The notes under the pieces were generated by a model, which was given only the letters and a program-made list of their open reading frames with translations, was not told where the DNA came from and made no database searches. The position numbers and the translations under genes are program-made. DNA of 64,000 nucleotides from Bacillus sp. FJAT-45037 (GTDB lineage Bacteria > Bacillota > Bacilli > Bacillales > Bacillaceae_D): assembly GCF_002797325.1 (NCBI RefSeq), contig NZ_KZ454938.1:2988267-3052266 (forward strand). The letters run 5' to 3'. Positions 49,015 to 61,265 of this stretch are shown piece after piece; within the stretch, counting starts at the first letter, position 1, and each line of letters starts with the position of its first letter.

Positions 49015-49071
49015 CCACGCTAAGTTCGCAACGTCCTGTTGCAACGCCTGGTACTTACATCCTGTAAGCAT
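49015..49071 (+). repeat. Two-hairpin rRNA spacer element, copy B (in the 16S-23S spacer)
   Basis: Same layout as copies A and C, but the stems read GCAAC/GTTGC and CTTAC/GTAAG instead of GCGAC/GTCGC and CCCAC/GTGGG. Paired changes keep both hairpins and the TCCT loop core. It occupies the spacer region where rrn 1 carries two tRNA genes. Confidence 0.85.
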
Positions 49072-49170
49072 TGTTCTTTGAAAACTAGATAATGAAATGT
49101 AAACATGATTGTTCATCGAAAGATTGAACGAGATTGTCAAGAATTCAACAACCTTTTTTAATTTTTTTTT

Positions 49171-52106
<2,936 letters not shown>

Positions 52107-52134
52107 AAATTATTCTTGACACATGTTTACGAAA

Positions 52135-52191
52135 CCACGCTAAGTTCGCGACGTCCTGTCGCAACGCCTGGTACCCACGTCCTGTGGGCAT
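52135..52191 (+). repeat. Two-hairpin rRNA spacer element, copy C
   Basis: Identical to copy A over all 57 bases, in the 23S-5S spacer of rrn 2. The first difference between the spacers is the next base (52192). Confidence 0.85.
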
Positions 52192-52353
52192 GATCTAGTT
52201 TTGAGAGAACAACTCGCAATTTTATATGATTCACGAAGAGGATCAAAGAGTTCGAGGAAGCAACGTAGGTCCTACCCGGAGCGTATCAAGCATACGGGAG
52301 GATAGGAACAAGGAAGCTGACGAAGAAATCTGCCGATCATCTGAAGTGATAAG

Positions 52354-52470
52354 TTTGGTGGCGATAGCAAAGAGGTCACACCCGTTCCCATGCCGAACAC
52401 GGGCGTTAAGCTCTTTTGCGCCGATGGTAGTTGGGGGCTTCCCCCTGTGAGAGTAGGACGTTGCCAAGCA
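52354..52470 (+). rRNA. 5S ribosomal RNA (rrn 2)
   Basis: Same length and ends as the rrn 1 5S, with one substitution (52403 G against A) in the CCGAACACGG region. Confidence 0.96.
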
Positions 52471-52473
52471 TTT

Positions 52474-52505
52474 AAAAAGCATTCCATTTATGGGATGCTT
52501 TTTTG
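52474..52505 (+). terminator. Intrinsic terminator of rrn 2
   Basis: Identical to the rrn 1 terminator; a stem-loop with T-run 4 bases after 5S. Confidence 0.92.
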
Positions 52506-52815
52506 TTTGTAAAATGAATAAACAAGATAATAAACAATTCGTTGGTTGATATAATAGAGTTTTTGTTGAATCGGTTGGTAAGTTTCAAAAACTGTAACCG
52601 TAATGTTCGGAATTCGATAAGTTGAAATGTTTTTGCCCCATCTTCTTTTTTTTCTTTATAAACTGTAGGGAATAGTTTATCATTTTTCTCGGGATAGGCA
52701 CTTTTTATTCATAGGATGAATAGGCTAAAGAAAGTGGAAGTTCGACGGATTGCGAGTGTTTTTGAGAGTATAAATGAGAGAAGCGATGCCGACAATGAGA
52801 CTAGAGGTGATACAG
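52506..52815. other. Gene-free interval between rrn 2 and csfB
   Basis: The first 78 bases repeat the rrn 1 flank. The rest is AT-rich with no coding frame. The csfB promoter should lie here; a forespore sigma-F type is expected from the known gene, but I could not identify its elements convincingly. Confidence 0.5.
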
Positions 52816-53016
52816 GTGAAAAAAACTAGGGTCATTCATGTACGGCTTGGGGAAAATTGTGTTTGTTGTCAACGGATACGACATGAGGGCATACGATTAT
52901 TTAGTACGTTTATTTGCCAAGGGTGTGAAAGAGAGATTATTACAACTGATTGTCAAGATATAGAGTATGAAACAAAAATCGATCGACTAAGATATATACT
53001 CCCAACTAAAAAATAA
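52816..53016 (+). CDS. csfB: Anti-sigma factor CsfB (Gin), inhibitor of sigma-G
   Basis: A 66-residue protein with two CxxC zinc-binding pairs (C15/C18 in NCVCC, C34/C37 in FICQGC), close to the 64 residues of B. subtilis Gin. Gin blocks premature sigma-G activity and also affects sigma-E. I chose GTG 52816, preceded by AGAGGTGA; a longer frame from 52774 has no ribosome site. Position after rrn 2 is conserved. xpaC and yaaN, which follow in B. subtilis, are absent here. Confidence 0.87.
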   Translation: MKKTRVIHVRLGENCVCCQRIRHEGIRLFSTFICQGCEREIITTDCQDIEYETKIDRLRYILPTKK

Positions 53017-53140
53017 GAATATGTCTTTATAGGCTGGCTTTAATCTTGGTTTTCACTTCTACACAGCTTTAATGTGTATTGTATAAGTGATCCTATTGAT
53101 TGAAGGCAGTTTTTTATTTGAATACATTTAATGAGACCAA

Positions 53141-53170
53141 CTGACATAAAGGAATAAGATCTTTTATAAT
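53141..53170 (+). promoter_or_regulatory. Candidate promoter of the decarboxylase-tmk operon
   Basis: CTGACA (53141-53146) and TATAAT (53165-53170) with an 18-base spacer, 20 bases upstream of the start codon. Confidence 0.6.
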
Positions 53171-53190
53171 AGAAGAAAGGGGTGCAGAGA

Positions 53191-54642
53191 ATGAATCATA
53201 AAGGAATTAAAACACCACTCATTGATGCTTTAAAAAATCACAGAAATCGCTCTCCATCCTCTTTTCATGTACCAGGACATAAGAGTGGGAAAATAGTACA
53301 AGAAGCTCATATAGAACCATTTCAGTCGATTTATCCTTATGATGTAACAGAGCTCGATGGACTTGATGATCTTCATGAAGCTACTGGAGCAATCCTTAAA
53401 GCTGAACAAGCTGCCGCAAAATTATATGGGGCAGTGGAGACTGCTTTTTTAGTAGGTGGTTCAACAGTTGGTAATTTAGCTATGGTTCACGGATTATGTG
53501 AGGCAAATGATCAAGTTCTCATGCAGCGAAATAGTCACAAATCAATGTTGAACGCAATAGAATTATTCCAAGTAGAACCTATTTTTTTAGCTCCTGAATA
53601 TGAAGAAGTGACTGGGCATGCCCTAGGACCTTCAGTAGAAACGGTAAAACAAGCATTAGAAGAATACCCAAAAGCAAAGGTGTTATTTTTAACATGTCCT
53701 AATTATTATGGTGTAACTATAGAACTTAAAGCAATAATTGAGGTTGCTCATATAGCTGGAGTTCTTGTTTGTGTAGATGAAGCGCATGGGGCTCACTTTG
53801 TGTTAGGAAAGCCTTTTCCACCCTCGGCTTTGCAGCTAGGAGCAGACGTCGTTGTCCAGTCCGCTCACAAAATGCTTCCTGCCCTTACCATGGGATCTTT
53901 TTTACACTTTCATCCTCAACTAGCTAAAGCGCAAATCAAGGGTATTAGAAGGTCGTTAACGATGCTGCAATCAAGTAGCCCCTCTTATTTAATCATGGCT
54001 TCTCTTGATGGGGCGAGGGCATTTGCCGCAGATATCACACAAGACGAAATTGATAGAATTATAGCAGGAGTTCAAGCGTTGACTCACGAATTAGCTACTA
54101 TTCCACAATTAAACGTTGTTGAAAGAGTAGGCTCTCCCTATTCATTTGATCCTTTAAAGGTTACAATAAAGTCAAGAACTCAGTTGTCAGGATTTGATTT
54201 GCAGAAGTTATTTTTTAGTGTAGGACTTGATGTGGAATTAGCGGATGAGCATCATATCTTACTCGTCTTTGGCCTCGGTACTCATTGGAACAGGGATGAA
54301 GTTGTAAAGAAAGTCAGGAGCGTCTTGCACCCATATGAAGTGATCAAACGAGACATCATTTCACTTAAAGATGGGAAAAAGGTTGCAAAACTTCACGTAG
54401 GCTCAACGCAAATAAGGAAATCAAAGAAAATAAATGTAGCTAGTGATGAAGCGGAAGGTTTTATTGCGGCAGAAGCGATTATTCCTTACCCACCAGGCGT
54501 TCCAGTTGTGTATCCAGGTGAGGTTATTGACCATCAAGTAATTACAGAGGTCAATCAGCTTCATGAAGCAGGGGCTACCTTTCAAGGGTTAAACCCTGTC
54601 AAAGATGGATGGATGGTTATAGATTTGGAGGAAGAACAATGA
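53191..54642 (+). CDS. yaaO: Orn/Lys/Arg decarboxylase family PLP enzyme (YaaO)
   Basis: A 483-residue fold-type I PLP enzyme. The N-terminal [10 protein letters not shown], the STVGNLAM segment, DEAHGAHF and the PLP lysine in SAHKMLPAL (K227) are conserved. Family members decarboxylate arginine, lysine or ornithine to polyamines; the substrate is not decided by the sequence. I chose ATG 53191 with AAAGGGG 8 bases upstream. Its stop overlaps the tmk start by 4 bases. Confidence 0.92.
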   Translation: MNHKGIKTPLIDALKNHRNRSPSSFHVPGHKSGKIVQEAHIEPFQSIYPYDVTELDGLDDLHEATGAILKAEQAAAKLYGAVETAFLVGGSTVGNLAMVHGLCEANDQVLMQRNSHKSMLNAIELFQVEPIFLAPEYEEVTGHALGPSVETVKQALEEYPKAKVLFLTCPNYYGVTIELKAIIEVAHIAGVLVCVDEAHGAHFVLGKPFPPSALQLGADVVVQSAHKMLPALTMGSFLHFHPQLAKAQIKGIRRSLTMLQSSSPSYLIMASLDGARAFAADITQDEIDRIIAGVQALTHELATIPQLNVVERVGSPYSFDPLKVTIKSRTQLSGFDLQKLFFSVGLDVELADEHHILLVFGLGTHWNRDEVVKKVRSVLHPYEVIKRDIISLKDGKKVAKLHVGSTQIRKSKKINVASDEAEGFIAAEAIIPYPPGVPVVYPGEVIDHQVITEVNQLHEAGATFQGLNPVKDGWMVIDLEEEQ

Positions 54643-55268
54643 AGGATGGATTATTTATTACCGTTGAAGGTGGCGAAGGAGCAGGGAAAACCACCGTAGT
54701 GGATAAAATCGAACAAACTATGCGTAATCAGGGGATTCCTGTGATGCGAACGAGAGAACCAGGCGGAATTCGTATTGCTGAACGCATTCGAGAAGTAATT
54801 TTAGATATTGAACATACCGAGATGGACGCAAGGACCGAGGCTTTGCTGTATGCAGCAGCTAGAAGGCAACATCTTGTTGAAAAAATTATCCCTGCCTTAA
54901 AAGAAGGGAAAGTCGTCCTGTGCGATCGGTTTATTGATAGCAGTTTAGCTTATCAAGGTCATGCGAGAGGAATTGGATTTGAGGATGTTTTAAAGATTAA
55001 TGAGTTCGCTATTGAAGGACATTATCCCAATCTGACGCTCTATTTCGATATTAATCCTGAAGTTGGGCTTGCTCGGATTGAGCAAAATAAAGAGCGTGAA
55101 ATTAATCGACTAGACCAAGAGGTGTTTGATTTTCACAAAAAAGTCCAAGAGGGCTATAAGAAAGTAATTAGCAAATATCGAGAGCGTGTAGCTATTATAA
55201 ATGCAGAACAAGAAGTTGATGCGGTGTATGAAGATACGATGCGTGTCATTAATAAGTACTTGGCATAA
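54639..55268 (+). CDS. tmk: Thymidylate kinase
   Basis: A 209-residue kinase converting dTMP to dTDP. The P-loop is GGEGAGKTT (11-19), followed by the DR[FY] segment [16 protein letters not shown] and TREPGG. ATG 54639 overlaps the previous stop (ATGA), with GGAGGAAG upstream, so translation is coupled. A longer frame from 54609 lies inside yaaO and is rejected. Confidence 0.96.
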   Translation: MKDGLFITVEGGEGAGKTTVVDKIEQTMRNQGIPVMRTREPGGIRIAERIREVILDIEHTEMDARTEALLYAAARRQHLVEKIIPALKEGKVVLCDRFIDSSLAYQGHARGIGFEDVLKINEFAIEGHYPNLTLYFDINPEVGLARIEQNKEREINRLDQEVFDFHKKVQEGYKKVISKYRERVAIINAEQEVDAVYEDTMRVINKYLA

Positions 55269-55271
55269 TGA

Positions 55272-55625
<354 letters not shown>

Positions 55626-55640
55626 AGGTGATTAATTGAT

Positions 55641-56630
55641 ATGGAATCTTGGAATCAGTTAAAAGAGAGTCAACCTAGAGTCGTACAACTTTTATCAAAA
55701 AGTTTAACAAAAGACCGCTTAGCCCATGCTTATTTATTTGAAGGAAGCAAAGGGACGGGAAAAAAGCGCGTGGCTTTGCAAGTTGCAAAAAGCTTTCTAT
55801 GTAAACAGAGAGAAGGAGCCGAGCCTTGTCAGGTATGTGTAGATTGTAAGCGAATCAATCATGGCAATCACCCAGACGTTCATAGTATAGAGCCAGATGG
55901 ATTATCGATCAAGAAACATCAAGTCGAGCATTTACAAAAAGAATTTACGTTTCGCGGAGTAGAGTCCGGAAAAAAGGTATACCTTGTTTCGAATGCTGAT
56001 AAAATGACAGCAAGTGCTGCTAATAGTTTGTTGAAATTCTTAGAAGAACCAACCGCTCCGACACTGGCTATTCTAATGACCGAGCAAGCAAATAGAGTTT
56101 TACCGACGATTCAATCACGTAGTCAGCAATTAAGTTTTTCGCCATTACCGCCGGAACAATTCAGAGCACGATTAGAAAGTAGAGGCGTGTCAAAGACGTT
56201 AAGTGCGATAATTGCTGGATTAACTTCAAGTGATGATGAAGCAAATGTGTTATTAGACTCAGATTGGATTGCACAAGCACGAAGCGTAGTGATACAATTA
56301 AATGAAGAGCTTTATCAAAGACCTCATCAAGTTTACTTTACGATTCAGGATAAATGGCTGAATACGTTTAAAGAACGTCGTGAGCTTAAACTTGGTTTGG
56401 ATATGATACTCTTATGGTTGAGAGACCTTTTATATACACAGGTTGGCAAAACCGATCAATTGGTTTTTGTTGATCAACAGACGTTGCTAGAGCAGCAGGC
56501 CTTCTCTAGCTCACAGGAGAGAACGAGTCAAAATATGTCTTTTGTACTCGAAGCAAAGCGCCATTTAAGCGCGAATGTTAGTCCTCAGCTAGTCATGGAG
56601 AAGCTGTTTTTTAGCATACAGGAGGGATAG
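55641..56630 (+). CDS. holB: DNA polymerase III delta' subunit
   Basis: A 329-residue clamp-loader subunit related to DnaX. It has a P-loop-like EGSKGTGKKRVA, a zinc module (CKQREGAEPCQVCVDC), and LKFLEEPTAPT in the AAA+ core. The ATG at 55641 follows AAAGGTG. It joins darA and ricT in a compact operon with gaps of 15 and 4 bases. Confidence 0.95.
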   Translation: MESWNQLKESQPRVVQLLSKSLTKDRLAHAYLFEGSKGTGKKRVALQVAKSFLCKQREGAEPCQVCVDCKRINHGNHPDVHSIEPDGLSIKKHQVEHLQKEFTFRGVESGKKVYLVSNADKMTASAANSLLKFLEEPTAPTLAILMTEQANRVLPTIQSRSQQLSFSPLPPEQFRARLESRGVSKTLSAIIAGLTSSDDEANVLLDSDWIAQARSVVIQLNEELYQRPHQVYFTIQDKWLNTFKERRELKLGLDMILLWLRDLLYTQVGKTDQLVFVDQQTLLEQQAFSSSQERTSQNMSFVLEAKRHLSANVSPQLVMEKLFFSIQEG

Positions 56631-56634
56631 ACGG

Positions 56635-57462
56635 TTGCATCAAGTCGTAGGCGTTCGCTTTAAAAAAGCGGGCAAAATCTATTACTTCTCCCCAGGTAGC
56701 TTAGAGCTTGGAAATGGAGAAGCTGTCATCGTCGAAACATCACGTGGCGTTGAGTACGGGCGAGTTGTGATCGGAGTGAAGTCGGTAGGAGAACAAGACG
56801 TTGTTCTACCATTAAAGCAAGTGATCCGAATCGCAACAGAAAAAGATCGATTAACCGTCCAAGAAAACCGCGAACAAGCTCAAAAGGCTTTTGATGTTTG
56901 TACAGAAAAAATCACTGAGCATCAACTTGATATGAAGTTAGTTGATGTTGAATATACATTTGATCGCAATAAAGTATTGTTCTACTTTACAGCTGATGGT
57001 CGAATTGACTTCCGTGAGTTAGTGAAAGACTTAGCGGCAGTATTTAGAACACGTATTGAATTGCGTCAAATTGGAGTCCGAGATGAAGCGAAGATGCTCG
57101 GAGGAATTGGTCCATGTGGTCGAGTACTATGTTGTTCGTCATTTTTAGGTGATTTTGAGCCGGTTTCAATAAAAATGGCTAAAGACCAGAATCTCTCACT
57201 CAACCCAGCAAAAATTTCAGGATTATGTGGGCGTTTAATGTGTTGCTTAAAGTACGAAAACGACATGTACGAGTCAGCAAAAAAAGAGCTGCCTGACTTA
57301 GGTAAACATATCAAAACTCCACATGGAAAAGGTAAAGTAGTTGGGCTTAATTTGCTTGAGCGTCTTGTTCAAGTCGATTTATTTGAGGGAGATGGTGTGT
57401 TAGAGTTTACCATTGATGAGCTCATGAATGATAAAGTTACAGCGACTGAAACCACAGAATAA
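56635..57462 (+). CDS. ricT: PSP1-domain protein RicT (YaaT)
   Basis: A 275-residue protein with a PSP1 C-terminal domain and the cysteine-rich segments [14 protein letters not shown] and [15 protein letters not shown]. In B. subtilis YaaT forms an Fe-S cluster complex with YlbF and YmcA that stimulates RNase Y and phosphorelay activity. It starts with TTG 56635 ([18 protein letters not shown]), nine bases after GGAGG, which matches the family N-terminus. Confidence 0.94.
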   Translation: MHQVVGVRFKKAGKIYYFSPGSLELGNGEAVIVETSRGVEYGRVVIGVKSVGEQDVVLPLKQVIRIATEKDRLTVQENREQAQKAFDVCTEKITEHQLDMKLVDVEYTFDRNKVLFYFTADGRIDFRELVKDLAAVFRTRIELRQIGVRDEAKMLGGIGPCGRVLCCSSFLGDFEPVSIKMAKDQNLSLNPAKISGLCGRLMCCLKYENDMYESAKKELPDLGKHIKTPHGKGKVVGLNLLERLVQVDLFEGDGVLEFTIDELMNDKVTATETTE

Positions 57463-57475
57463 AGAGGTGGGGCGT

Positions 57476-57814
57476 GTGGAGAAAAAGGCAATCTTTCAGA
57501 AAGTAAGTCAAATTGAAGAACGAATTGGAGAGCTTCACCATGAGCTACGTGGCTTAAAGGAACAGCTCGCCCACTTAATAGAAGAGAACCACTACATGCA
57601 AATAGAGAATGACCATTTACGAAAACGTCTTGAAACCGAAAGTGAGCCAGAGGAACTTCCTAAACAAAAGACAAAGCCAGTTGTAGGTGAAGGGTACGAT
57701 AACCTTGCTAGACTTTACCAAGAAGGCTTCCACGTTTGTAACACTCATTATGGCAGTATACGTTCTGATGGTGATGATTGTCTTTTCTGTTTGTCATTCT
57801 TGCATCAAAAGTAA
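57476..57814 (+). CDS. yabA: Replication initiation control protein YabA
   Basis: A 112-residue protein with an N-terminal leucine-rich coiled coil (about 1-60), a linker, and a C-terminal zinc module (FHVCNTHYG and DCLFCLSFL). YabA binds DnaA and DnaN and restrains initiation. GTG 57476 follows AGAGGTGG and gives the usual length. A longer frame from 57428 overlaps ricT and is rejected. Confidence 0.94.
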   Translation: MEKKAIFQKVSQIEERIGELHHELRGLKEQLAHLIEENHYMQIENDHLRKRLETESEPEELPKQKTKPVVGEGYDNLARLYQEGFHVCNTHYGSIRSDGDDCLFCLSFLHQK

Positions 57815-57833
57815 GTGGATCTTCAGATTTACA

Positions 57834-57868
57834 AGAAGGCCTTCCTCTAAAGTGGGGAGGTCTTTTAT
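57834..57868 (+). terminator. Possible weak terminator between yabA and yabB
   Basis: An imperfect stem (AGGCCTTCC with GGGAGGTCT) followed by TTTTATTTT. Read-through to yabB is likely. Confidence 0.4.
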
Positions 57869-57896
57869 TTTACATATAGAAGGGTCGTTGGGATTT

Positions 57897-58637
57897 TTGG
57901 AGAAGATATATAAAGATGAGCGATTGGATTTTATCAAGGGAACCGAATTAAAAGTGATTCAAAGTCCATCTGTTTTTTCTTTTTCAATTGATGCTATTTT
58001 ACTGGCTCGTTTTGTGTATTTGCCAATTCAAAAAGGAGCGGTGCTTGATTTATGTACAGGTAATGGTGTTATTCCACTAGTAATGTCAACACGTTCAAAA
58101 GCGTTGATCACTGGTGTCGAGTTACAAGAGCGGTTATATGATATGGCAAAGCGAAATGCCGAATTGAATCAACTACATGAGCAAGTTCAATTTATCCAAG
58201 CTGATCTTAATAAAATGCCAAATAGTGTGAATAAAGATGGCTATGATGTCGTCACATGTAATCCCCCGTACTTTGAGACGATCACAAAGGAGGAGCGTAA
58301 TAAAAATATACACTTAGCTATTGCTCGTCACGAAATTCACTGTACACTTGATGATGTGATTCGTACATGTAGTCAATACGTGAAACAAAAGGGAAAAGTT
58401 GCACTTGTTCATCGTCCCGAGCGATTAACTGATATGATGTCATTGATGAGAAAATATCGTATTGAACCGAAACGACTCCAATTTGTTCACCCGAAAAAAG
58501 AAAAAGAGGCTAATATGGTTCTGCTAGAGGGAATCAAGGATGGTCGTTCAGGATTAACATGTTTGCCGCCATTAATTGTTTATCAAGAAGATGGAACGTA
58601 TACGAATGAATTTGAAGAGGTGTATATTGGCCAGTGA
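57897..58637 (+). CDS. yabB: tRNA1(Val) A37 N6-methyltransferase family protein (YabB)
   Basis: A 246-residue SAM methyltransferase with the SAM motif DLCTGNGVIPLVMS and the catalytic NPPY (CNPPYF) that marks N6-adenine or related methylation. The family includes E. coli TrmN6; the target here is inferred. I chose TTG 57897 because KDERLDF and the total length match B. subtilis YabB (247). TTG 57888 is an alternative. The longer frame from 57687 overlaps yabA and the hairpin. Confidence 0.9.
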   Translation: MEKIYKDERLDFIKGTELKVIQSPSVFSFSIDAILLARFVYLPIQKGAVLDLCTGNGVIPLVMSTRSKALITGVELQERLYDMAKRNAELNQLHEQVQFIQADLNKMPNSVNKDGYDVVTCNPPYFETITKEERNKNIHLAIARHEIHCTLDDVIRTCSQYVKQKGKVALVHRPERLTDMMSLMRKYRIEPKRLQFVHPKKEKEANMVLLEGIKDGRSGLTCLPPLIVYQEDGTYTNEFEEVYIGQ

Positions 58638-58903
58638 CACATTTTATTTATATTTTGGAATGCTGTGACCAAAGTTGGTATACAGGCTATACTAACGACT
58701 TCAATCGGCGATTAAAGATGCATGAAGAAGGAAAAGGAGCCAAATATACAAGAGGTAGAGGCCCATTTGTCGTTAAGCATCTAGAACGCTACGAGACTAA
58801 AACAGCTGCGCTTCAAGCAGAATATGCTATAAAGAGATTGACACGTAAACAGAAGGAACGTTACGTATTAGAAAAGGGTGAAAAGAATGAAGCAACAAGC
58901 TAG
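58634..58903 (+). CDS. yazA: GIY-YIG nuclease family protein (YazA)
   Basis: An 89-residue protein consisting of one GIY-YIG domain (IYILECCDQSWYTGYTND, then R in NRRLKMH and Y/E further on). Related small proteins are of unknown cellular role. GTG 58634 overlaps the yabB stop by 4 bases (GTGA), showing coupling. Confidence 0.93.
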   Translation: MTHFIYILECCDQSWYTGYTNDFNRRLKMHEEGKGAKYTRGRGPFVVKHLERYETKTAALQAEYAIKRLTRKQKERYVLEKGEKNEATS

Positions 58904-59750
58904 TTATGCAGAAGAGGGACAAGTTGGTATGATTTATTTAGTGCCAACGCCAATTGGGAATCTTGAAGATATGACCTTCCGTGCTATTCGTATGTTAAAA
59001 GAAGTGGATCTTATTGCAGCAGAAGATACAAGACAAACGAAAAAGTTATGCAACCACTTTGAGATTACTACACCATTGGTGCGGTATGATGAACACAATA
59101 AGGAAAGAGCAGGGGTAGGGTTAATAGATAAGGTGAAAGCAGGGCAATCGATTGCTTTTGTTAGTGACGCTGGTATGCCCGCCATTTCAGATCCTGGTTG
59201 TGATATTGTCAAATTAGCGGTCGAAGAAGAGATTCCAGTTATTGCGTTACCAGGTGCGAATGCAGCATTAACAAGTTTAGTGGCTTCAGGTCTTGATACA
59301 GAGCAGTTTTATTTTGTAGGGTTTTTGCCGCGCCAGAAGAAGAATCGAACCGAAGCATTAGAAGAAATAAAAGCTGTAAAAGCAACGCTCATTTTCTATG
59401 AGGCACCACATCGACTAAAAGAAACGATTCAAGCACTCCTGTTTACATTAGGCAACCGCAAAGTTAGTATTTGTCGTGAGCTAACGAAGAAATTTGAAGA
59501 GTATCAACGTGGGACGTTAGAGGAGGCTGTAGAGTGGTGTGAAACAGGCATGATTAAGGGAGAGTTTTGTTTAGTTGTTGATGGAGCAACTGAGGTTATA
59601 GAGGAAGATATGTGGTGGGATCAGATTAGTGAGGTTCAACATGTCGAGCATTATGTAACGTTAGGCATGACATCAAAAGAAGCCATTAAACAAGCAGCTA
59701 AAGACCGTGATGTACCTAAGAGAGAAATCTATCAAGCCTATCATCAATAA
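58887..59750 (+). CDS. rsmI: 16S rRNA (cytidine-1402-2'-O)-methyltransferase RsmI
   Basis: A 287-residue tetrapyrrole-methylase-fold enzyme that methylates the ribose of C1402 in the ribosomal decoding centre. LVPTPIGNLEDMTFRA, AAEDTRQTKKL, SDAGMPAISDPG and FLPRQKKNR are characteristic. ATG 58887 lies 8 bases after the GGG of AAAAGGG and overlaps yazA by 17 bases. It is the last gene of the rightward series and converges on abrB. Confidence 0.95.
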   Translation: MKQQASYAEEGQVGMIYLVPTPIGNLEDMTFRAIRMLKEVDLIAAEDTRQTKKLCNHFEITTPLVRYDEHNKERAGVGLIDKVKAGQSIAFVSDAGMPAISDPGCDIVKLAVEEEIPVIALPGANAALTSLVASGLDTEQFYFVGFLPRQKKNRTEALEEIKAVKATLIFYEAPHRLKETIQALLFTLGNRKVSICRELTKKFEEYQRGTLEEAVEWCETGMIKGEFCLVVDGATEVIEEDMWWDQISEVQHVEHYVTLGMTSKEAIKQAAKDRDVPKREIYQAYHQ

Positions 59751-59762
59751 GAAAGCATACAA

Positions 59763-59791
59763 AAAAGACTCTGATATAATCAGAGTCTTTT
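59763..59791. terminator. Bidirectional terminator between rsmI and abrB
   Basis: AAAAGACTCTGAT/ATCAGAGTCTTTT stem with flanking A- and T-runs. Confidence 0.9.
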
Positions 59792-59802
59792 ATAAAAGCG
59801 AA

Positions 59803-60093
59803 TTATGATTGTGTTGAACGTGCAACGTAATCTTGTAATTCTTTGATGATATCTTGAGCACCTTGTGGGCTAAGAATGATTTTTCCATTATTAATTGAAA
59901 GGTTGTCATCAGATACTTCACCAGTCATTTGGCAAGTCATGTTTGCTTTGTATTTCTTAAGGATGATGCGATCGTTATCAACATAGATCTCAAGTGCATC
60001 CTTCTCTGCAATTTCAAGTGTGCGACGCAATTCAATTGGAATAACTACGCGACCTAGTTCATCAACTTTACGTACAATACCTGTAGATTTCAT
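59803..60093 (-). CDS. abrB: Transition-state regulator AbrB
   Basis: A 96-residue DNA-binding protein with the N-terminal swapped-hairpin fold (MKSTGIVRKVDELGRVVIPI, ELRRTL). The single cysteine in NMTCQMTG and the C-terminal dimerisation part match B. subtilis AbrB closely. It represses many post-exponential genes and is itself repressed by phosphorylated Spo0A. The AGGAGAC ribosome site precedes the ATG. Regulatory sites are described at 60146-60198. Confidence 0.97.
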   Translation of the reverse strand: MKSTGIVRKVDELGRVVIPIELRRTLEIAEKDALEIYVDNDRIILKKYKANMTCQMTGEVSDDNLSINNGKIILSPQGAQDIIKELQDYVARSTQS

Positions 60094-60145
60094 TATAAGT
60101 CGTCTCCTCTCAGACTATGAATCATTTATAATTTTCTTGTCATTA

Positions 60146-60198
60146 TTCGACATTTTTCTCTCTGTTATTAGAATACCAGTCTTTCCAAAACAAGTCAA
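60146..60198 (-). promoter_or_regulatory. abrB promoter with downstream Spo0A-box-like site
   Basis: On the minus strand TTGACT (60193-60198) and TATTCT (60170-60175) are 17 bases apart. AATGTCGAA (60146-60154), containing the Spo0A-box core TGTCGAA, starts about 10 bases after the expected start site, followed by a weaker ATGACAAGA. This is the arrangement by which Spo0A represses abrB in B. subtilis. Confidence 0.72.
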
Positions 60199-60293
60199 AT
60201 GATTTTATCTTAGATTTTAAGTATATAATTATTTAATTTTAACCAGTCTTACAAACCAACTGTATCAATGGTTTCAGAGGAGGAAATAAAAGG

Positions 60294-61253
60294 ATGCTGA
60301 ATCTTTCACCAGAACTCGCGAGAAAATTGGAAGACATAGGAAATGAACTAAAAAAGTTCTATTCATTTTCGACAAAAGATAAAGAGGGAATTCGACAAAA
60401 GTTGCGTAATTCTGAAGCGACGTTTCGACAAATGCAGCTCTATTCGACAAAAAAATTGTCTAATTGGTTAAATGGACGGGAAGTGGCTGCTGTTGATGGG
60501 TCTGTGAATCAAACAAAAGGCCAGCCCCCTCATTTGTTATACTTATTTCAAGCATTAGCTAAAACGACGACTGGCTATGAGTGTCGTGCATCGGATGTGT
60601 ATGCTCCATTATTACATGAGAAAGAAGAAGGTGAGATGCAACAAACGAAGAATTGGCGCTCCCACTTATTAGCTAAGCTTGAACTTGAAGTCGCCATTCA
60701 GCTAATTAAAGAGCGGAACCTTGGCCTTCTAATGATGGATGGAGCTTTGTATCATTACCGTATTGATGCACCAGAAGAGTGGGAGACTCTTAGACAGTTG
60801 GCTGTGGACAGAGAAGTCTTACTTGTTGGAGTGTCAGAGGAGATTACGACGGAGAATCTAATTAAACTACCAGATTTTTCAAGTGACCGAAGGCAGCCTC
60901 AAGCATATGACCGTGATGTTTTATTTGGTGTCCTAGAACGAGCTGAAACTTTGTATGTCCCTTCGATTCAACAGAAGGCGGGTCTCGAATCAACGTGGAT
61001 GCGTCCTAGTACATCACCAGCGATTACGGGATTTGATTTGTTGGTAGAACAAGGAGATCAACGTGAACATGTGGCCAATCTTTTGTATACGCTAACGCCG
61101 AAAGAAGGAAGAGGCATTCCACTTTGGCTTGATTATGTTGACCGTGATGTCCGTGTGACCGATAAACTAGTTGAAGCATTAGTCGAACAATATATTGATC
61201 CTGAAATTAAGCAGCGTTTGTTCGTTCAAAAACGTCAAGATAGACCGTATTAA
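60294..61253 (+). CDS. nurA: NurA domain nuclease
   Basis: A 319-residue NurA-family protein. NurA nucleases degrade DNA ends and work with a HerA hexamer in archaea, where they act in end resection. The first acidic motif is VAAVDGS (D68), then E130/E132 in AKLELEVAIQ, D149 in LMMDGALYH and acidic residues in WLDYVDRDVRVTD (D280, D283). The N-terminal 60 residues look helical. GAGGAGGAAAT precedes the ATG. The herA gene follows after 12 bases. This pair is not between abrB and metS in B. subtilis. Activity is inferred from motifs. Confidence 0.88.
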   Translation: MLNLSPELARKLEDIGNELKKFYSFSTKDKEGIRQKLRNSEATFRQMQLYSTKKLSNWLNGREVAAVDGSVNQTKGQPPHLLYLFQALAKTTTGYECRASDVYAPLLHEKEEGEMQQTKNWRSHLLAKLELEVAIQLIKERNLGLLMMDGALYHYRIDAPEEWETLRQLAVDREVLLVGVSEEITTENLIKLPDFSSDRRQPQAYDRDVLFGVLERAETLYVPSIQQKAGLESTWMRPSTSPAITGFDLLVEQGDQREHVANLLYTLTPKEGRGIPLWLDYVDRDVRVTDKLVEALVEQYIDPEIKQRLFVQKRQDRPY

Positions 61254-61265
61254 GGAGGAAATCGA

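Noticed and set aside
57687-57896. Extended start of YabB
   Set aside because: It overlaps yabA and a weak hairpin; the shorter start restores the normal family length.
60200-60293. Clear promoter for nurA-herA
   Set aside because: A TATAAT occurs at 60224-60229, but I could not find an acceptable -35 at the right distance, so I did not list it.
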